DNA of 64,000 bases from Sambucus nigra (GCA_949130495.1 OX422217.1:577512606-577576605), one strand, 5' to 3'. Numbered from the stretch's first letter, positions 1 through 13,487 are shown. The notes: generated from the letters alone by a model not told the origin. A program made the numbers and translations.

Positions 1-1742
1 AACCTCAATTATTAGGTTGAGATGAATTCTCAATAAGAATAGACATCCTAAGAAATTCCTTCATCAAACATTGAGAACTCTTGACTAAAAACTCTACTTG
101 CTCTCGAAAAACATCAAAATATCTATAGTGATGTATGGGAGTATGTGGAGTAAAATGTGTGGGAGCATGTCGGGGAACTTGCATGTGTGAAATTCTTCCT
201 AGCTTAAAATAAATCCCTAAGGTGACCTCTTTTTTTGGAATGGGAATAAATATAAATAGGCTTGGGTATACCTTTGTTAAAATGTCTAGGAGACACTCTC
301 CTTGGTGGATTAGGTCGAGGGACACAAGTATCCATAATAATCCCGATAATCGATTTGGGCAAGGCATGAGAAGTGGATGCACCGTTGTAACTTCTTCCTT
401 TCCTCTCGTTGAAACCTAAAGCGCGAACGAGGAACATCTTTCTAACCTTCTTAGATGTGTCTTCTAAAGAGACTTTTACCTCTTGAGAACATTAGATATC
501 TTTCTTGAGTTAGGATACATGGCCTTTATATTTATAACGTGTTTCCATTAAATCTTGGAGATCTCTCGTAAGATTAGACACAATGTTGGTCAAATCGGTC
601 TTTTCCCTACTAACACAATTAATTGCTCACACAAAGAAACTTCAACTTCTCTTGTTAACTCACTGATGCCTCACACTCTGTCAAAATTTTCACTACATTC
701 TTTAGACACCCTAAGAGTTACACTTCTATTTTGATTTTTGGTTCTCAAAGACTCTTTGAAGAGTTTGGTGTAGGTACATTGAAGTCCACTTTCTCCCGTA
801 CTCAAATTCTCCTTATGGCTCTCATTCTCTCCATAATGATTCAAAAATTATCAAGGCTATCACATTTAAAAATGTCCTCAAGGGCATTGGAAAAATTCAA
901 AGTAATAGCATGACTAGCCATGAATGCAAGACACGATTCATTTGGTATTTCATCCTCGAAATCCACTGACTCGATGTCACTGTCTGTAAGAGTGGCGTTG
1001 TATGCAGGTTTGGTTTGCCGTGTCTCTTTATCCTTGTGGGAAACTTATAAGCCATGTGTCATTTCCCTCGCATTCAAAACATCTCAATTGATCATTCTCA
1101 GAATCGTTCTTGCCCTCATTGACATTTTTGTTTTTCTCAAAACCCTTATTTTCTTTGTTAATTTTTAGAAATTTCTTGAATTTTTTTGCAAATTAGGCAA
1201 GATTATCAAGACCAAAATTAAAGTCAGAGTCAGATTCAAAAACATTTTCCTTTTTCTTCGCTTTAGCTTTTAAGTCTATTCCTTCCTTTTTCTTTTTAGT
1301 TTAGGGGGACATATCTAATTCATAAGTCTAAAGGTCTCCTACGAGTTCTTCTAATCTAAGAGTATCTAAGATTCCCAAAGAATTAAGGACAGTAACCTTA
1401 GCATCAAAATGAGGTGGGAGTGGTCTTAAAATATTTTTAATAACTCTCATCGCGAGAACTCTCTCACCTAAATTAAAACATGAATTCAACATTTTAGATA
1501 AACGATCATAGAACTCATTAAAAGTGGCAGACTAATTCATGCGTATGGTCTAATATTGTGTGATGAGAATTTGAAACTTTGAAGCTTTCACAAGATTGGT
1601 ACCCTCAAGTGTGAGTTGGAGGATTTCCCACACTTCCTTAGACATGGTACACATCATAATACGATAAAATTTATCGAGAGTGACTGCACGAGAAACTGCA
1701 CTTAAATCTCGAGAGTTAAAATTACTCCATTTAAAACCATCC
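1..1742 (-). pseudogene. Ty1/copia-type gag (UBN2) remnant
   Basis: Reading the minus strand from 1742 leftwards gives the signature of the UBN2-type gag of plant copia elements. There is a stretch reading DGFKWSNFNSRDLSAVSR, then KEVWEILQLTLEGT and a FNEFYDRLSKMLNSCFNLGE-like segment. Next comes RVIKNILRPLPPHFDAKV (about 1380-1700), then a lysine-rich part and a damaged zinc knuckle starting CFECEG near 1060. Further left, near 250-440, NERKGRSYNGA and a second worn knuckle-like stretch resemble the region before the copia integrase. Several frameshifts and stops break it, so it is a dead fragment. It runs off the left edge, and its N-terminal part is cut off at 1742 by the LTR that follows. 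Family assignment is by motif; confidence is good for gag, lower for the far left third. Confidence 0.75.
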
Positions 1743-1743
1743 T

Positions 1744-4484
1744 TGTAATACCCTATACTTTTATGAGTATTTAATTTTCACGTCTACATTGAATTTTTAA
1801 TTTAATTGGAGAAATTAAATTAGTTTCGATAAATATTAATTAGCGAGTTAAGGATTAATATTTATCATTATTATTATTTACTGGCGTTTGATAAGTAAAT
1901 AGAGATGCAAATTGTGATATGTCGTTTTATGAGTGAAAATTGACTGTTTATTATATTATGTCCATAGAGAGTTGTATCGATGGATTTATATAGTTATGGG
2001 CGACGCGTATTGTATGCACATATCTGGCCCGATTAATGAGATAATGGCATATTTTTAGTTGGGTGACTCGGATGATATTTTTGAGTGCACCGGTGATCTG
2101 AAATGGGTCGAAACAGTCATGACTAGGTACCCAAGGGATATAGTTGGGTGTCGAGGGATTTTTAGACATACTAGGGAACGTATGTGGTTATGGTTTTTTT
2201 TTACTCTTAGGATTAAAACAAAAAATAGGGTTAGGGTGTGACTAAGGAGTATTTAAGGGTTAGGGAGATGGATGACAGCCCGATTCTATCCTTTGCACAT
2301 TTTTTATTAAGGGAGAAATTAAGGGAAAAGAGAAAGAGAAAGAGAACTTAGAAAAGAGAGGAAGAACATCTCCGAAAATTCAAATCACCTCTATGAGTTG
2401 AGACTTTAAATTCAAATACAAAAGGTAAGTATTTACTTGACTTAGATTGCAATTTTCACGGTCAATTACATTCATGATTAATTAGGAACTAATCTGAGAA
2501 TGTAAAAGATGAAAGTTTTTGAGAATTAATTAAATGGAATTGGGTTATGTTTAACCTCTGATCGTAATTGATATTAGTTGATAATGAATAGATGAGAAAT
2601 TTATAATATTAATATGAGTTTGTGATTATGGACAAGAGAACATTGATAGGATGTTAAAATCAACGGATTTCAAAGGATTGATAAATCTTGAGTTGAATGA
2701 ATTGATTAATATTTAGGAATCCTTATGTTTTAATGATGGATTTGGGTTCATTTCAGTCTTAGAATACTTCTGGGTTGGTTTTATATTGACATGGGATGCC
2801 AATTAATGATTTTGGGAGGGTTGGGACCTCCATTGAAGGGTTTAAGTGGTGAAAACCTGAGGATGAAGACGATGGACAGGCCAACAAACTATACAGGTTC
2901 GCTGGGGGGAACGAATCAGTTTGGTTAAGCGAACCAGTTTGGTTTGCCAAGAGAACCGGTTCCGTTTGTTGACCTATTCAGATTTTATTGCACATTGTTT
3001 TGACCTGATAGTGTTTGGAAAATGGACGTATGGGTTTTCGGGCAAGATTGGGACTACTGGTGAATATTACCAGAAGTTGGTACGTGTGTTAGGCTAACAG
3101 TTAGATGGGTCGAGTGAGGCGAATCAAGCTATAAGTGAGTGAACACTTAATTGTATAATTGGGAAGTTGGTTTGGACTTTGGAATTTGGTAGAATAGTAT
3201 GTCGTGTTATTTTCATACATAGTTAGTACTTTATATATATACGTATTGTGGGTTAACTATATATACGTGTAATTGACGTGTATTTGTTTAAACATACCTA
3301 GTCGGTAGTGATATCACTAGGAGGTTGCACGTAGTAGTAAATACACCATGATGTTGACCAATAGGTGTTAGATTAATTTCTCAAGTCATAGTACTGTTGC
3401 ATGGCCACTATCCATGTGTGAGGATAGGTTTTGGTTTGGAAACTGGTCGGGTGCAATGTGATATAGTTCTGACACTCGGACATATGTTTATGATCGTCTT
3501 CGTTGTTTATATTTACATTTGCATTCGGTGGTAAGATTTTTACCCGGTGGCCCAGTTGTGGTATGTGGTATACCTAAAACCCGATAGCACACGAGGGATG
3601 CATTTGCGAGGTCCATGCTCTGGTGATGCGGTTTATATGTATATAGCGAGTGATATATATGTATGTGTATAGGAGGGATTGTGTGTATATATATTTATAC
3701 GTGTGATTCTATGTTATTATATTATGTGTATATCCATTTATAACACGTGTATAACTATGTTATTAAATAGGGAAGTATACCTAGTGAGGGTAATATATAG
3801 TTAGCTAATGGTGATTATTAGCGGGATGAACTATAATAGAGGTTATTGTCCTAGTTAGATTGGGTAGTATGATTAGGATAATAAAATGAATGTGCTAGGT
3901 GCACACTGTAGATGAGAGGTGAGGATAAGTCTCATGTGAATGCAAATGATAAGTTAATTATGAAGGTGATACACTACATGTTTTGATTTAAAGCATTTAA
4001 ATACTTGCAAAATATTTTCAACTATATTTTGGGCTTTGACCTATCGAAAAACATAATTTTTTTTCAAAATCCAAGGTGTGCAGCAGTAAGGACAACATGG
4101 TTAGTTCTTTCATGCCTGTGAGATTGATTATAGTTGCTTCTGTTCGTTTCTATCTAGATAGGATTCAGTTTGATTTCCAATATTTCCTTTTGGGCGTGTT
4201 ACCTGTAGTTAGATAGGATTTTACTTATGTCAGAGATATTCTTTACCTATCGACATTTATTTATATTGGATGATTATTTGTAATGCCCGGTGATTTATTC
4301 GGTTTACATTATTCATATTTATGCTTATCGATTATTTTATTATTTCATTGGACATATGATTTTATTGGTTTTATATTTACATTACTTGTTGCGATAGTGA
4401 TGCTAATAGTGAAATCATACTCGATTCCTATTTTATTTTAATAAAGGATTGATCTCTAGGTATTAGAATACGTGGGGTGTCACA
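1744..4484 (+). repeat. Long LTR of a Tekay/Del-like Ty3/gypsy element (left LTR)
   Basis: The block starts TGTAATACCC exactly where the copia gag reading stops and ends GGGTGTCACA just before a tRNA-iMet-type primer site, so it is a 5' LTR of about 2.74 kb. This length and the TGTAAT start fit Tekay/Del elements. It has a TATA-like TATTTAAG at 2250-2257 and an AATAAA at 4439. The stretch 3640-3780 is rich in TA/TG dinucleotides. No open frame inside looks coding. The matching 3' LTR is not in the window, so the target duplication (left flank ATCCT) cannot be tested. Confidence 0.75.
2250..2257 (+). promoter_or_regulatory. TATA-like box of the left LTR
   Basis: TATTTAAG lies about 500 bp into the LTR, between an AT-rich U3-like part and a purine-rich stretch (2310-2365). 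Position and composition suit an LTR promoter; this is inference from sequence only. Confidence 0.45.
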
Positions 4485-4486
4485 GT

Positions 4487-4504
4487 TGGTATTAAAGTAT
4501 CAAG
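4487..4504 (+). other. Primer binding site (degenerate tRNA-iMet type)
   Basis: TTGGTATTAAAGTATCAAG lies 1-2 bases after the LTR end. It is a worn form of the TGGTATCAGAGC primer site complementary to the 3' end of initiator tRNA-Met that Tekay-type elements use. Confidence 0.6.
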
Positions 4505-4669
4505 TTCCAGTGTCCTTAGGATCTGTACGAACTTTTTATGTTGTCAGGGTTGCGTTTATTTGATATAGAGCCCTATGTTTAAGACTGTTGTTTCACATTG
4601 CACATTGTACGCTCTTCTGAAACTGTTACTATTTGAGAGGAATCTCATAAAATTTTGATTTGGTTTTAA

Positions 4670-5370
4670 ATGCCAAACACTAGGAGAGGTAGACAATTTC
4701 ATGCAGCGAGGAGGGCTGTAGAGAGGGAGGCTCAACTGGAGCCGCAGTCTTCTTAGGGGACTATGACAACAACAAAGGTCACAACTAAAGTAGCACAGTC
4801 AGTTAACGCTGCCATTACATCCATGGCACTTTCCCCAGGCACAACCACAACCACCAGTGGTAGCACCAGTAATGACTCACCCATTTATGTCTGTGTGGGA
4901 GTGATTCAGGTTGGCCTTTCAGAAGGGCGATGCCTTGAAGTTTCACGATAGTGCAGACATAGTAGCAATAAGCCAATGTAAGAAGGTCGTCCAGAGGCAT
5001 CTTTATATGGTTGAGTGTAACGACACTCAGAAGCAGGTATAAGCTATGTTTAAGCTAGTTGGGGCAACTCTATAGTGGTGGGAGTCAGTTACCATCCCAT
5101 AGGAGAGGTATGTTATGGTTATTCGAGAGTTTTGGGTGTGATTTGATCGCAAGTTCTTTTCGCTGGATGTACAGACAGAGATGATGAAGAGATTTCTGAA
5201 TCTCACTAAGGAGGGCCATATAGTGGCTGAGTATGAAAAAGAGTGCACTCGCCTGACAAACTTCGTGCCAGATGAGGTGAACACTGATGAAAAGAGGATT
5301 CTCAAGTTTATGGATGGGATTACTTGGAAGATCCGTTAGCATCTGTTGGGGAACCCGACATTAGTGAGTG
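4670..5370 (+). pseudogene. Ty3/gypsy gag, broken and truncated
   Basis: An ATG at 4670 opens a basic N-terminus (MPNTRRGRQFHAARRAVERE). A stop at 4754-4756 lies in frame with the next open stretch (4763-4951), after which the frame shifts. The capsid-type Retrotrans_gag pattern follows: KGDALKFHDSADIVA, a WWESV segment, FDRKFF, FLNLTKEGHIVAEYEKE, and a DGITWKIR-HLLGNPT stretch that matches the GL-x-W-x-I-R end of this domain. Several internal stops lie between 5040 and 5340. The reading ends about 5370, where minus-strand Tat sequence begins, so protease and pol of this element are missing. It belongs with the LTR at 1744-4484. Confidence 0.75.
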
Positions 5371-7400
5371 CATCATAATCTGACTTATTATTGGAGGCCT
5401 TAAATTTGAATCTGAGGGCATACTCTACGTCAATGTTATCCGGCATAGTGATTTTCAAGCAGGCTCCACTAGTAGAGTCACATGATGAACCATCTACTTA
5501 CATCTTCCAAACGGGAGGATCTTCTTTGAAATCTCCTTCTATTAAGGTCCTCTAGTTAATCAATTTTTAGTTTCTCTAGATTATAAACAATTTCATCTTA
5601 TTTAGCTGATGATTCTGGTATATCGATGAGTTGCTCGATTGGATCTTGTAGGAGTCTGCTTGTCTGGTTGAAGTGGTGAGCTCTCTTTAAAACAATTTTT
5701 CTCTTTGGATGAATATGAGCTCTCTTTTGTGGAAGTTTGCTTTGTCTTTTCCCTTGGTGATCTCTCTTCCTTAAAAATATACTTAGTGGGCTTTTCTTCA
5801 TATGTTAACTCAGTAATGAAATTTGTCACAATTTGGACTTTTAGCATCGTTATTGGCTCATATTGTATGTCATACTCTCCTAATTCTACAACCCAATCCA
5901 TTATTCTACCTGAGTTTTTAAGTTTATAAACCGCTTGCCATAGTGGCTGGTTTGTATAGACTACAATGGTGTGATCTTGAAAATATGGTTTCATTCTCCG
6001 AGAAGGCTTAATTAGGGCTAAAAATAGTCTTTCCAACCTTGGATATCATATGTTATCTCCTCGGTATGCTTTTCTTATATAGTAAATGAGTTTTTACCCC
6101 ATTTTTTAGTTGGACTAACGCCGAGTTAATTACTGACTCAGATATGGCTAAGTACAAGTATAGTTTCTCTCCCATGACAGGCCTAGAGAGCAAGGATGGG
6201 GATCACAGATATTTTTTTAATTCTAAGAAGGCGACTTTAAATTCCTCGTTCCATTCAAATCATTTTCGCAGTACCTTAAAGAAAGAAAGGAATCTATTGG
6301 TAGCTAGTGAAATGAATCGTCTTAGCACTGCTACCCTGTCTATTAACTTATGCATGTCTCTCTTATTTTTTGGAGACTACATGTAGATTAGCAGTTGAAT
6401 TTTGTTTGGATTTTCTCTAAAGCCTCTTTGGTTTACTATGAAGCCAAGGAAAGTTCCTTCTTGTACTCCAAATACACATATTGTTGTGTTGAGCTTCATT
6501 CCGTGCTTTTCTAACTAGTTGAACATCTGACCCAAGTCTCTGATATGGTCTATGGGTATATTTTTCTTGGTCATCATGTCATTGGTGTATAACTCCATAT
6601 TCCCACCAATCTATTCTTCAAAAACTTTTTTACCAATCTTTGGTACATTTCCCTAATGTTCTTTGGCCAAAAGGCATTACATTGTAATAATAGGTACCTC
6701 GGCTGGTTATAAATAAAGTATTTTACTTACCCTATGCTTTCATGTTGATTTGATTATAGTCTGAGTACCCATCCATGAAACTAAGTTGTTGATGTCTGGA
6801 AGTAACATTGACCGATTGATTAATGCTTAGTAAAGGATAATGGTTCTTTAGGCAGGCTTTGTTTAAATTCGTAAAGTTAACATACATAGGCCATTTGTTA
6901 TTATTCTTTCTGAGTATCACTATGTTGGAATGCCACTAGGGGTACTTGACGTCCTCAATGAAGCTTTCTTTTTGTAGCTTATCTATTACCACTTGTATGG
7001 CCATGTTCTTTTTATGGATGAAGATATGTCTCCTTTGTTTGATCGGCTTGGCATCCATAACTATGTTATTTCATGACCCATGAACTCTGGATCAATCCCC
7101 GACATATCTTCATGGCTCCAAGAAAAAACATTATTTATTTTCTTGAGAAAATCCACCAACTCCTTCTTGATGGTAAGGTCTAATGATGAGCCAATTTATA
7201 CTGTTTACTCCAAGTATTCATCTTCTAGGATAATTGATTCTATTGATTCCACAACTTTCCCTTTGACTAGCTCTGCCTCTTTGCTTGGATCCAGTGTTTC
7301 TATCTGGTAAGTAGTCATCAGTTTCTTCGAAATAATGTTGCTAGGCCAGTTTTATTTTAGTTAACATTTTGCTTATTAGCATGCGATTCCAATTTCGAGG
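5365..7400 (-). pseudogene. Tat-A pol fragment: protease-RT linker, RT, RNase H, second RNase H
   Basis: Read right to left, the protein starts with a linker containing QIETLDP and AELVKGKVVES near 7310-7240, followed by a DMSGIDPEF segment. The RT core follows with KNNNKWPMYVNFTNLNKAC, PLLSINQSVN and FMDGYSDYNQI (6920-6730). The RNase H part is at 6036-5700 (LALIKPSRRMKPYFQDHTI, VVYTNQPLWQAVYKL). The extra RNase H typical of the Tat lineage is at 5520-5365 (VDGSSCDSTSGACLKI, EYALRFKFKASNN). Many stops and frameshifts interrupt it, and the usual catalytic aspartates are only partly readable. The RT is a relic. Confidence 0.8.
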
Positions 7401-7419
7401 TGAACTACGTTAGGGACCC

Positions 7420-7448
7420 GGGGGGGGGGGGGGGGAGGGGGGAGGGGG
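7420..7448 (+). repeat. Poly-G tract at the left edge of the LARD element
   Basis: A run of G with two single A interruptions, preceded by GACCC and followed by GAACCTCTGAG. It sits where the terminal bases of the LARD LTR should be, so the first 25 or so bases of that LTR are replaced. It is a simple repeat that could form a quadruplex and is a likely place for assembly error. Confidence 0.8.
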
Positions 7449-7455
7449 AACCTCT

Positions 7456-10400
7456 GAGTTCAAGTAAACAGAGCTACTAATGTAAAACATAAATAAATAT
7501 ACTTACCTGTAGAACGTCCTCAAATATCGGAACCGCTCCCAACTTGTCGTAACAAAGTGGGGATGTGAGCCTATGCCCAGTGGGATTTATACGAACAATA
7601 TAGAAACGAACGACAAAAAGGATAAGTCATACTCTACAACTATATGTGTGCAAAAATATGTATATATCTACGTACGTATACCTTTGAAATGCACGTTCCA
7701 ATGTATACACAACTTTTGCTTTCGAAAACCTTACCTATTCAGATTAATTTACTTTAATCTAGTAAAGACTTTCTTTAGTCATACTTATAATTTCACCTTG
7801 TTTAACACACCCAGTTCAATACTTGAAACCATTACGCCTTATTTGAACCAAACCCATTCCTATAACCGATTTTTATCCCCTTTCATAAATTACATTGCAC
7901 TTTAATATATTCATAGAAACCAGTATTTCAACACATGCATTCACCATGATAGAAAATACTTATTTGTCATTTGAAAACCCTTTTTCCATACATACTTATG
8001 CCAATTATGAGTTTAACAACTTGGTTACTTAATTACCCAGTTACCCACTTACTTTATCCTTTTTCCTTATCTTACGGACATTAACAGATTTACACATTTA
8101 CCTGCCCATTTCACTATTACCGGAACATTTATTACATTCATTCAAGTTAAGTTGAATAAACACAATTTACCACATAACCCTTTTCTTAATATGTTCCATA
8201 ATTCCTTTATCTTTTCTTGCAATCTTCTAATACCGCAAACTTACACGGGATCCACACTAACGGCTATGCGCACCATATGTTTAGCCAGTGATTTAGGGGT
8301 TTTCACCCAAGGGATCCAGGCCCTTCTTGCTTATTCCCGGTTTCTTTTTAATGTGTTTAACATTTTACATATGTCCACATTATTCCATTTCTTTACTTTT
8401 ATATGACCGAAGCCAAAACTCGGACTTAACCGTCAATTTTTTCCATTAACACTTGGAAAATTGTTTCTTTTCGTCTTTAAGTCCCTTATCTCCACACATA
8501 CGTGATTTCTAATAAAATCATTAACGCTGTAGGACTTAACTTATTTTCACACACATTAGTGTAACATATTTTTAACATTTTTATCCCATAAAAATATTCC
8601 TCTTTAAGTCAATTACCAATTTACCCTTTCGTTTACTAAACTTACAGTTTAGTTCCCTAATAAGTGCTATTTCTCAAAAATGGTTATTAATTTTCCAACT
8701 TAACATTTAAAACACTTACCCATATTAACACTTGTTTGATACTACACTTTTACCAACTTTCACATTTGTTACCTTAACATCCTTAACACATGAAGTTTAC
8801 ACCTTTTACACAAGACTACTTTTTATTTCTTAGAAATTAATATTTCTTTCATTTAGCATTAGTATTTTCATACTATTCCTTATTCAATATTTTGTTCCAC
8901 AAAATATCCATTTTCATTCCAGAGTTGTTCATTGTTAGTCTTACTGGAAAATACACTAACAATATTATCAGTATTTTTGCTCCACAACATTCTTATTATT
9001 TTCCTTTCACTAGAAATATACTAAAATAACAATTTTTTCATTTTTATTTCATACAAATGCCCATTATTTCTTTTCATTACAAATACACCAAATGACACTT
9101 TCTTATTTATTCCATAACAATGTCCACGAATAGATTCTAAATTTTATAACACTTCTAAAACTCATTTAAATCTTCTTTAAATGCTCAATTTTCTTTAAAA
9201 CATTAAGGGTGTATTTAATAAACTTATAAATATACTATAGCCATTTTTCTACACACTTTTACACTCAAATGGTGGAAAATAGTAATCTGAATTTTTTTAT
9301 CTAATTCAAAACCGACTTTAAAACCCTTATTTGAGACCCATTTGTTCATAAGATCGTAGAAATCTACCAATAAACTTCATGGATGCAAACTATCACAAAT
9401 CCTACATATTTTAACACTAAAATATGTAAGTAATGAAATCTAAAATTTATACATAACATTAACCTTAAACCAAGGTTAGCAAAACCCACCTCAAAGAGCT
9501 CTAGAAATGGTGTAGATGTTAGAGAAGATGGAGGATCCCCCACCTCCAAATGTGGCCTCAAGGGGGTCTCTAAAATCCCACCAAAGCTTGTCATCATGAA
9601 TATATTCCCCATCTTCATGTTAGCTCTGTTGAACCTCCAAGGAACCTCCTTCAAACTTTATTTTCAAAACCTCCAAAAATTTCATCTTCTTCCTCTAAGA
9701 AAGTCACCTAGGGTTTACTAAGCTGACATAAGGTTTTTTCGGGCTTTCTAGTGGTGGTTGTAGGTGGTGGAAATGGTGGGAGTGTGTAGAGAAATTTTGA
9801 GGCATAAGGGTATTCTTCCATGGGAGTTCAATATAGATAGAGAGAGAGAAAGACTAGAAATCTGATGTTTTTCCTTTGTCTAAACCTACAATTTCTCTCT
9901 CTCATAAACTAAGACAATGAAATGTTACCAAATGGGGCAACCTCATCACCCCAAGACCTTCCCAAATTAGTTATTAAACCACCCATAATCGACAGCACAT
10001 ATTGATTAAGGGTTAAGATTTGGACAACACAAAGCAGTCTCTCGCGTATGGCCATATCTAGCAGGCCCGGTCGACCGTGACAGGTGCCCGATCGACCATC
10101 CAAGGTGTAAAAATCAAAACAATTTCCCATTTTTGACCCCATGATATTTTTGTATATATTTATTCAATCAATTTTTTACCATCCACGAGGAACCCTATAA
10201 AAATCCCACAAACTTCTACTTTGTTATGTCGCGTATTGGCACTATTATTGTATTATTTTAACTATGTTCATGTCACGTCCGTTCCTCGACTAAATCGTGA
10301 CGTATTACACTAGTATACTAATTATAACCACTTAAATATAAAAATGTGTCCATACGCACCATGCAACGTAAATTTTCCTTTTTAGTCCTTATGTGCGACG

Positions 10401-10516
10401 CGTCACCTTTTGTACAATTTGGCCTAATTACTTATGCATTTGTTTCTCGAATAATTTCTCTGGATAAACTATTCAATTAAAAATTAAAATATTTATTTCT
10501 AAGGTGGGGTATTACA
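7456..10516 (-). repeat. LARD 3' LTR (left copy)
   Basis: It aligns along nearly its full length with 13488-16540. Shared landmarks are the TAAAACATAAATAAA start region, the GA/CT-rich stretch (9839-9905), the ACGCGTCAC segment and the AAATATTTATTTCTA end. It ends GTATTACA at 10516. The left end is damaged: clear similarity begins only near 7482, after the poly-G tract. The several short open frames inside (for example 7573-7905 and 9364-9654) have no recognisable product, and the second recurs in the other LTR. Confidence 0.8.
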
Positions 10517-13487
10517 AACTTCCCTCCTTAGGGAATTTCTTCCTCGAAATTCTTCAACTAGTTTCCTATCCTAAGACATCCTCAACACCAAGGTCTAAAA
10601 TTCAAAGAATTCAATTAAATCAATCACCATTGTTAGTTCACTCCCGAAAATCCTAAGGTTTTATCAAAATTATCAAGCATTCCTAACATGCCTACCTAAA
10701 CAAAACCTCGAAGTGTTCGGTATTCATCAAATATGGTACTATCACCAATGGACTCGTTATCAAGGATCGTTTCTTCGTTAGGACTTACAACCTAAGTCTC
10801 CTAAAACAACATTGGATCAATGCTATTCCAGGTTGAGACAACCTCAACACTTGTTATCATACTCATCAATGATTCCGAAGACAATCACATTATTACATAG
10901 GTCTATCCGATCGATATTTCCTATAAAATCCTTATGCTGACCTAGCGTCTTCCTAAGTATCATAACATAATTATAAAATAGGGATCAAATCCTCAATCTG
11001 CATAACTCATAACACAGTGAAATGCTGGCACCTAATGTCTCACCAAGTCCTAATACTCATAATATTTTCAATTCACACCCTCGGGACTCACGACAAAGTC
11101 ATAGCTAGCCATACCGGTCAACTAACGAAACATGATAACATAAAGAAAATGAGTAAACTATGCAAACTATATGCAACACGTGAGAGATCACGCGCACACA
11201 CATGTTGGTGTAGGAGAAAAGTGTTTTCGAAGAAGAACGTTCTCATATACTGTAGAGCATCATCCATAACTGGCCTGACCCGCGCCATTACTGAACTTAT
11301 GCGGAGATACTCCCGAATCGCAACTAATCAACAATGTCCCATTACCGGAACTAAGAATACATAAGGAGGGTAATGAGTCAGGCGACCGCTATTCCAAGAG
11401 AAATGATCAAATTCTGATAATAAAATGAAACATGCGAAGTGTGAAACCATGACGTTAATTTGAAGTCTCTAATTCTTACTAATGCTTACTAAACACCTTA
11501 CCCTTACCAAGTACCTTGGCTTGGCCTACCAACCCTAATGGGTTTTAACCACGAATCAAGCAACCTTGTCAGACAAACGGAATACAAAACTAATTTATTT
11601 GGGGAGATGAAAAGCTAGGGTTCCCTCCTTAGGAATAAAACTACCTATCCATCACTGGTAGGAACAACGATCCTAATTCAAGGTGAAGTTACTTATTTGG
11701 TCACTCATCAACTTTCAAGCATCACTCATGCCCAATGATTTCTCTCAACGGAGGCATTACTAGCCATACACGTAGCACACGAAGGTGTTATAAACTAATC
11801 TAATGCTTTATCCCTATCGCTATCTTTAAAAGCCATGACGAACACCATCGTGTTCTAAGTCTCCCAGGAGCATCACCTAGTATTTACCAAATAATTTCGA
11901 AATCATCCTCGAAGGTCATATCGTGATGCATGGCTATAAACAAAAGTCATAACACCAACTCTAAGTCACCATCACGAGTCATACCATGACTTGTGCTACA
12001 CAACCTTGATTCAATATTAATAGGGAATGACTATCACTTGAATTAATATCTCGTTAGATAAACCTTTGTATACATCTCCGAGAAATTTTTTAACACGATT
12101 TCTCGTGCTTATCCGCGTCACTAACACGAAGTCCACCTCACAAGGCTACATTATTAAATTCACAACAAGTTATTCAACCACGACAACTAAATTACCTCAC
12201 TATGAAATCATCTTACTACGTGCCAATCTACCAAATGACACAACTATAAATATCTTGGTAGGATACGGGGCATCGGACATTAACTATGAACACTAAGGCC
12301 CGTGCCTACGAACGTCACCAGGGATCCTATCTCTCAATGCCAACTATAACTACCAGACTCTAAATTTAAATCATCCAGGTTCTAGGAGGACATTAGACGT
12401 CGGGTATTGCTCACGAAGTAGCCCACCCGACTGACGTCGCAAGAGATCATTTTTTTAAAACATCTAACTTAATTACTTAATACTAAGTCACCAAGATCAT
12501 CTAGGTTCACTCCTAGATTACCCCAATCATTAAGATCATTTAAATCCTCACTATAGTCAAGGTACATGAATCGGAACATACTAAACTCAAGCCTACAACC
12601 AAGTTACCTAATACGTTCTCACCATAAAACTCTTAATAACACTTTAACCAGGTGTATACTATCAGTGTCACAAAAGATCCTATTCATCAAAGGTTTTATT
12701 ACTCCTTTAAGCACTACCCCGAAGGGTTACCCAAGTTTTACTCCCTTACCACTACAACTCCTCATTGTCACTTACGTGACCTGTTGCCACAGATGGCCCG
12801 TACCTATAATTACATCTCATAAGATACATTCATCGGCTAACCAACACTAAGACGCTCAACCACAAGGGTATCATCATATCTAACCAAGACTGACTGTACC
12901 TATCCCTAAGTGTTGTCCCACACAAATTTTCATACTTATCGAATTTACCATCAATTATGGTATTTCCCCAAGGATTAAATTTTCCTAATCATCACATTGA
13001 TATTGACCTCTCTCATGTGTTACACCCAAGGATACATATAATTTGAGTCACGATTTTCCTTTTACATAATTATGACACTCTAACAATCAATCTTTAACAT
13101 TGATTTTACATAACTTAGTTCCACTTGACCAATGGGCAACATTTCATTATATTAACACCTAACATCATTTTTAGCCCTTAAATTGTTAATGAAAGAACCA
13201 TACACTAATAACTATGGTGTCACCAGTGTAGGCTCGCATGGACACCCATAAATTACTACCGTTCTAATTAGAAACTCGAAAGCGATTTGTAACCATCAAA
13301 TCGTGTGCCACCAGGCATTAATCTAATTTTTCTTGCTAACCTCCTATACTTTACCGTCGAGGACATGAAATAAATCGTCGTAAAACTAGCATTACTGACC
13401 CGGACCACACTAACATTGAAAGTTCCAATGCCGACCTCACCACGTCGCACCCATAAGGAACCTTAAACCTAGATCTCTGATACCATT
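10517..13487 (-). other. LARD internal region, non-coding
   Basis: This stretch of about 3 kb lies between the two LTRs. On the minus strand it begins beside the primer site and ends with the purine-rich AAGGAGGGAAGTT (about 10530-10517) next to the 3' LTR, which serves as the polypurine tract. The longest open frames (10 kb and 12 kb regions, up to 115 codons) show no gag or pol motif and no coding-like pattern. I see no gene here. Confidence 0.7.
13468..13485 (-). other. LARD primer binding site (tRNA-iMet)
   Basis: On the minus strand TGGTATCAGAGATCTAGG lies two bases from the end of the right LTR. The first 11 bases match the initiator tRNA-Met primer site, so first-strand DNA synthesis would still be possible in this copy. 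Confidence 0.8.

Noticed and set aside
4271..4484. Separate small LTR starting TGTAATGCCCGGTGA inside the left LTR
   Set aside because: It resembles an LTR start, but no matching second copy or target duplication was found, and the primer site fits the longer LTR.
7573..7905. 110-codon plus-strand ORF in the LARD LTR
   Set aside because: No recognisable motif, and the matching part of the other LTR does not keep it open.
9364..9654. 96-codon minus-strand ORF, similar to one at 15375-15644
   Set aside because: Both lie at the same place in the two LARD LTRs, so the likeness is LTR identity rather than a gene pair. The match is imperfect and there is no known domain.
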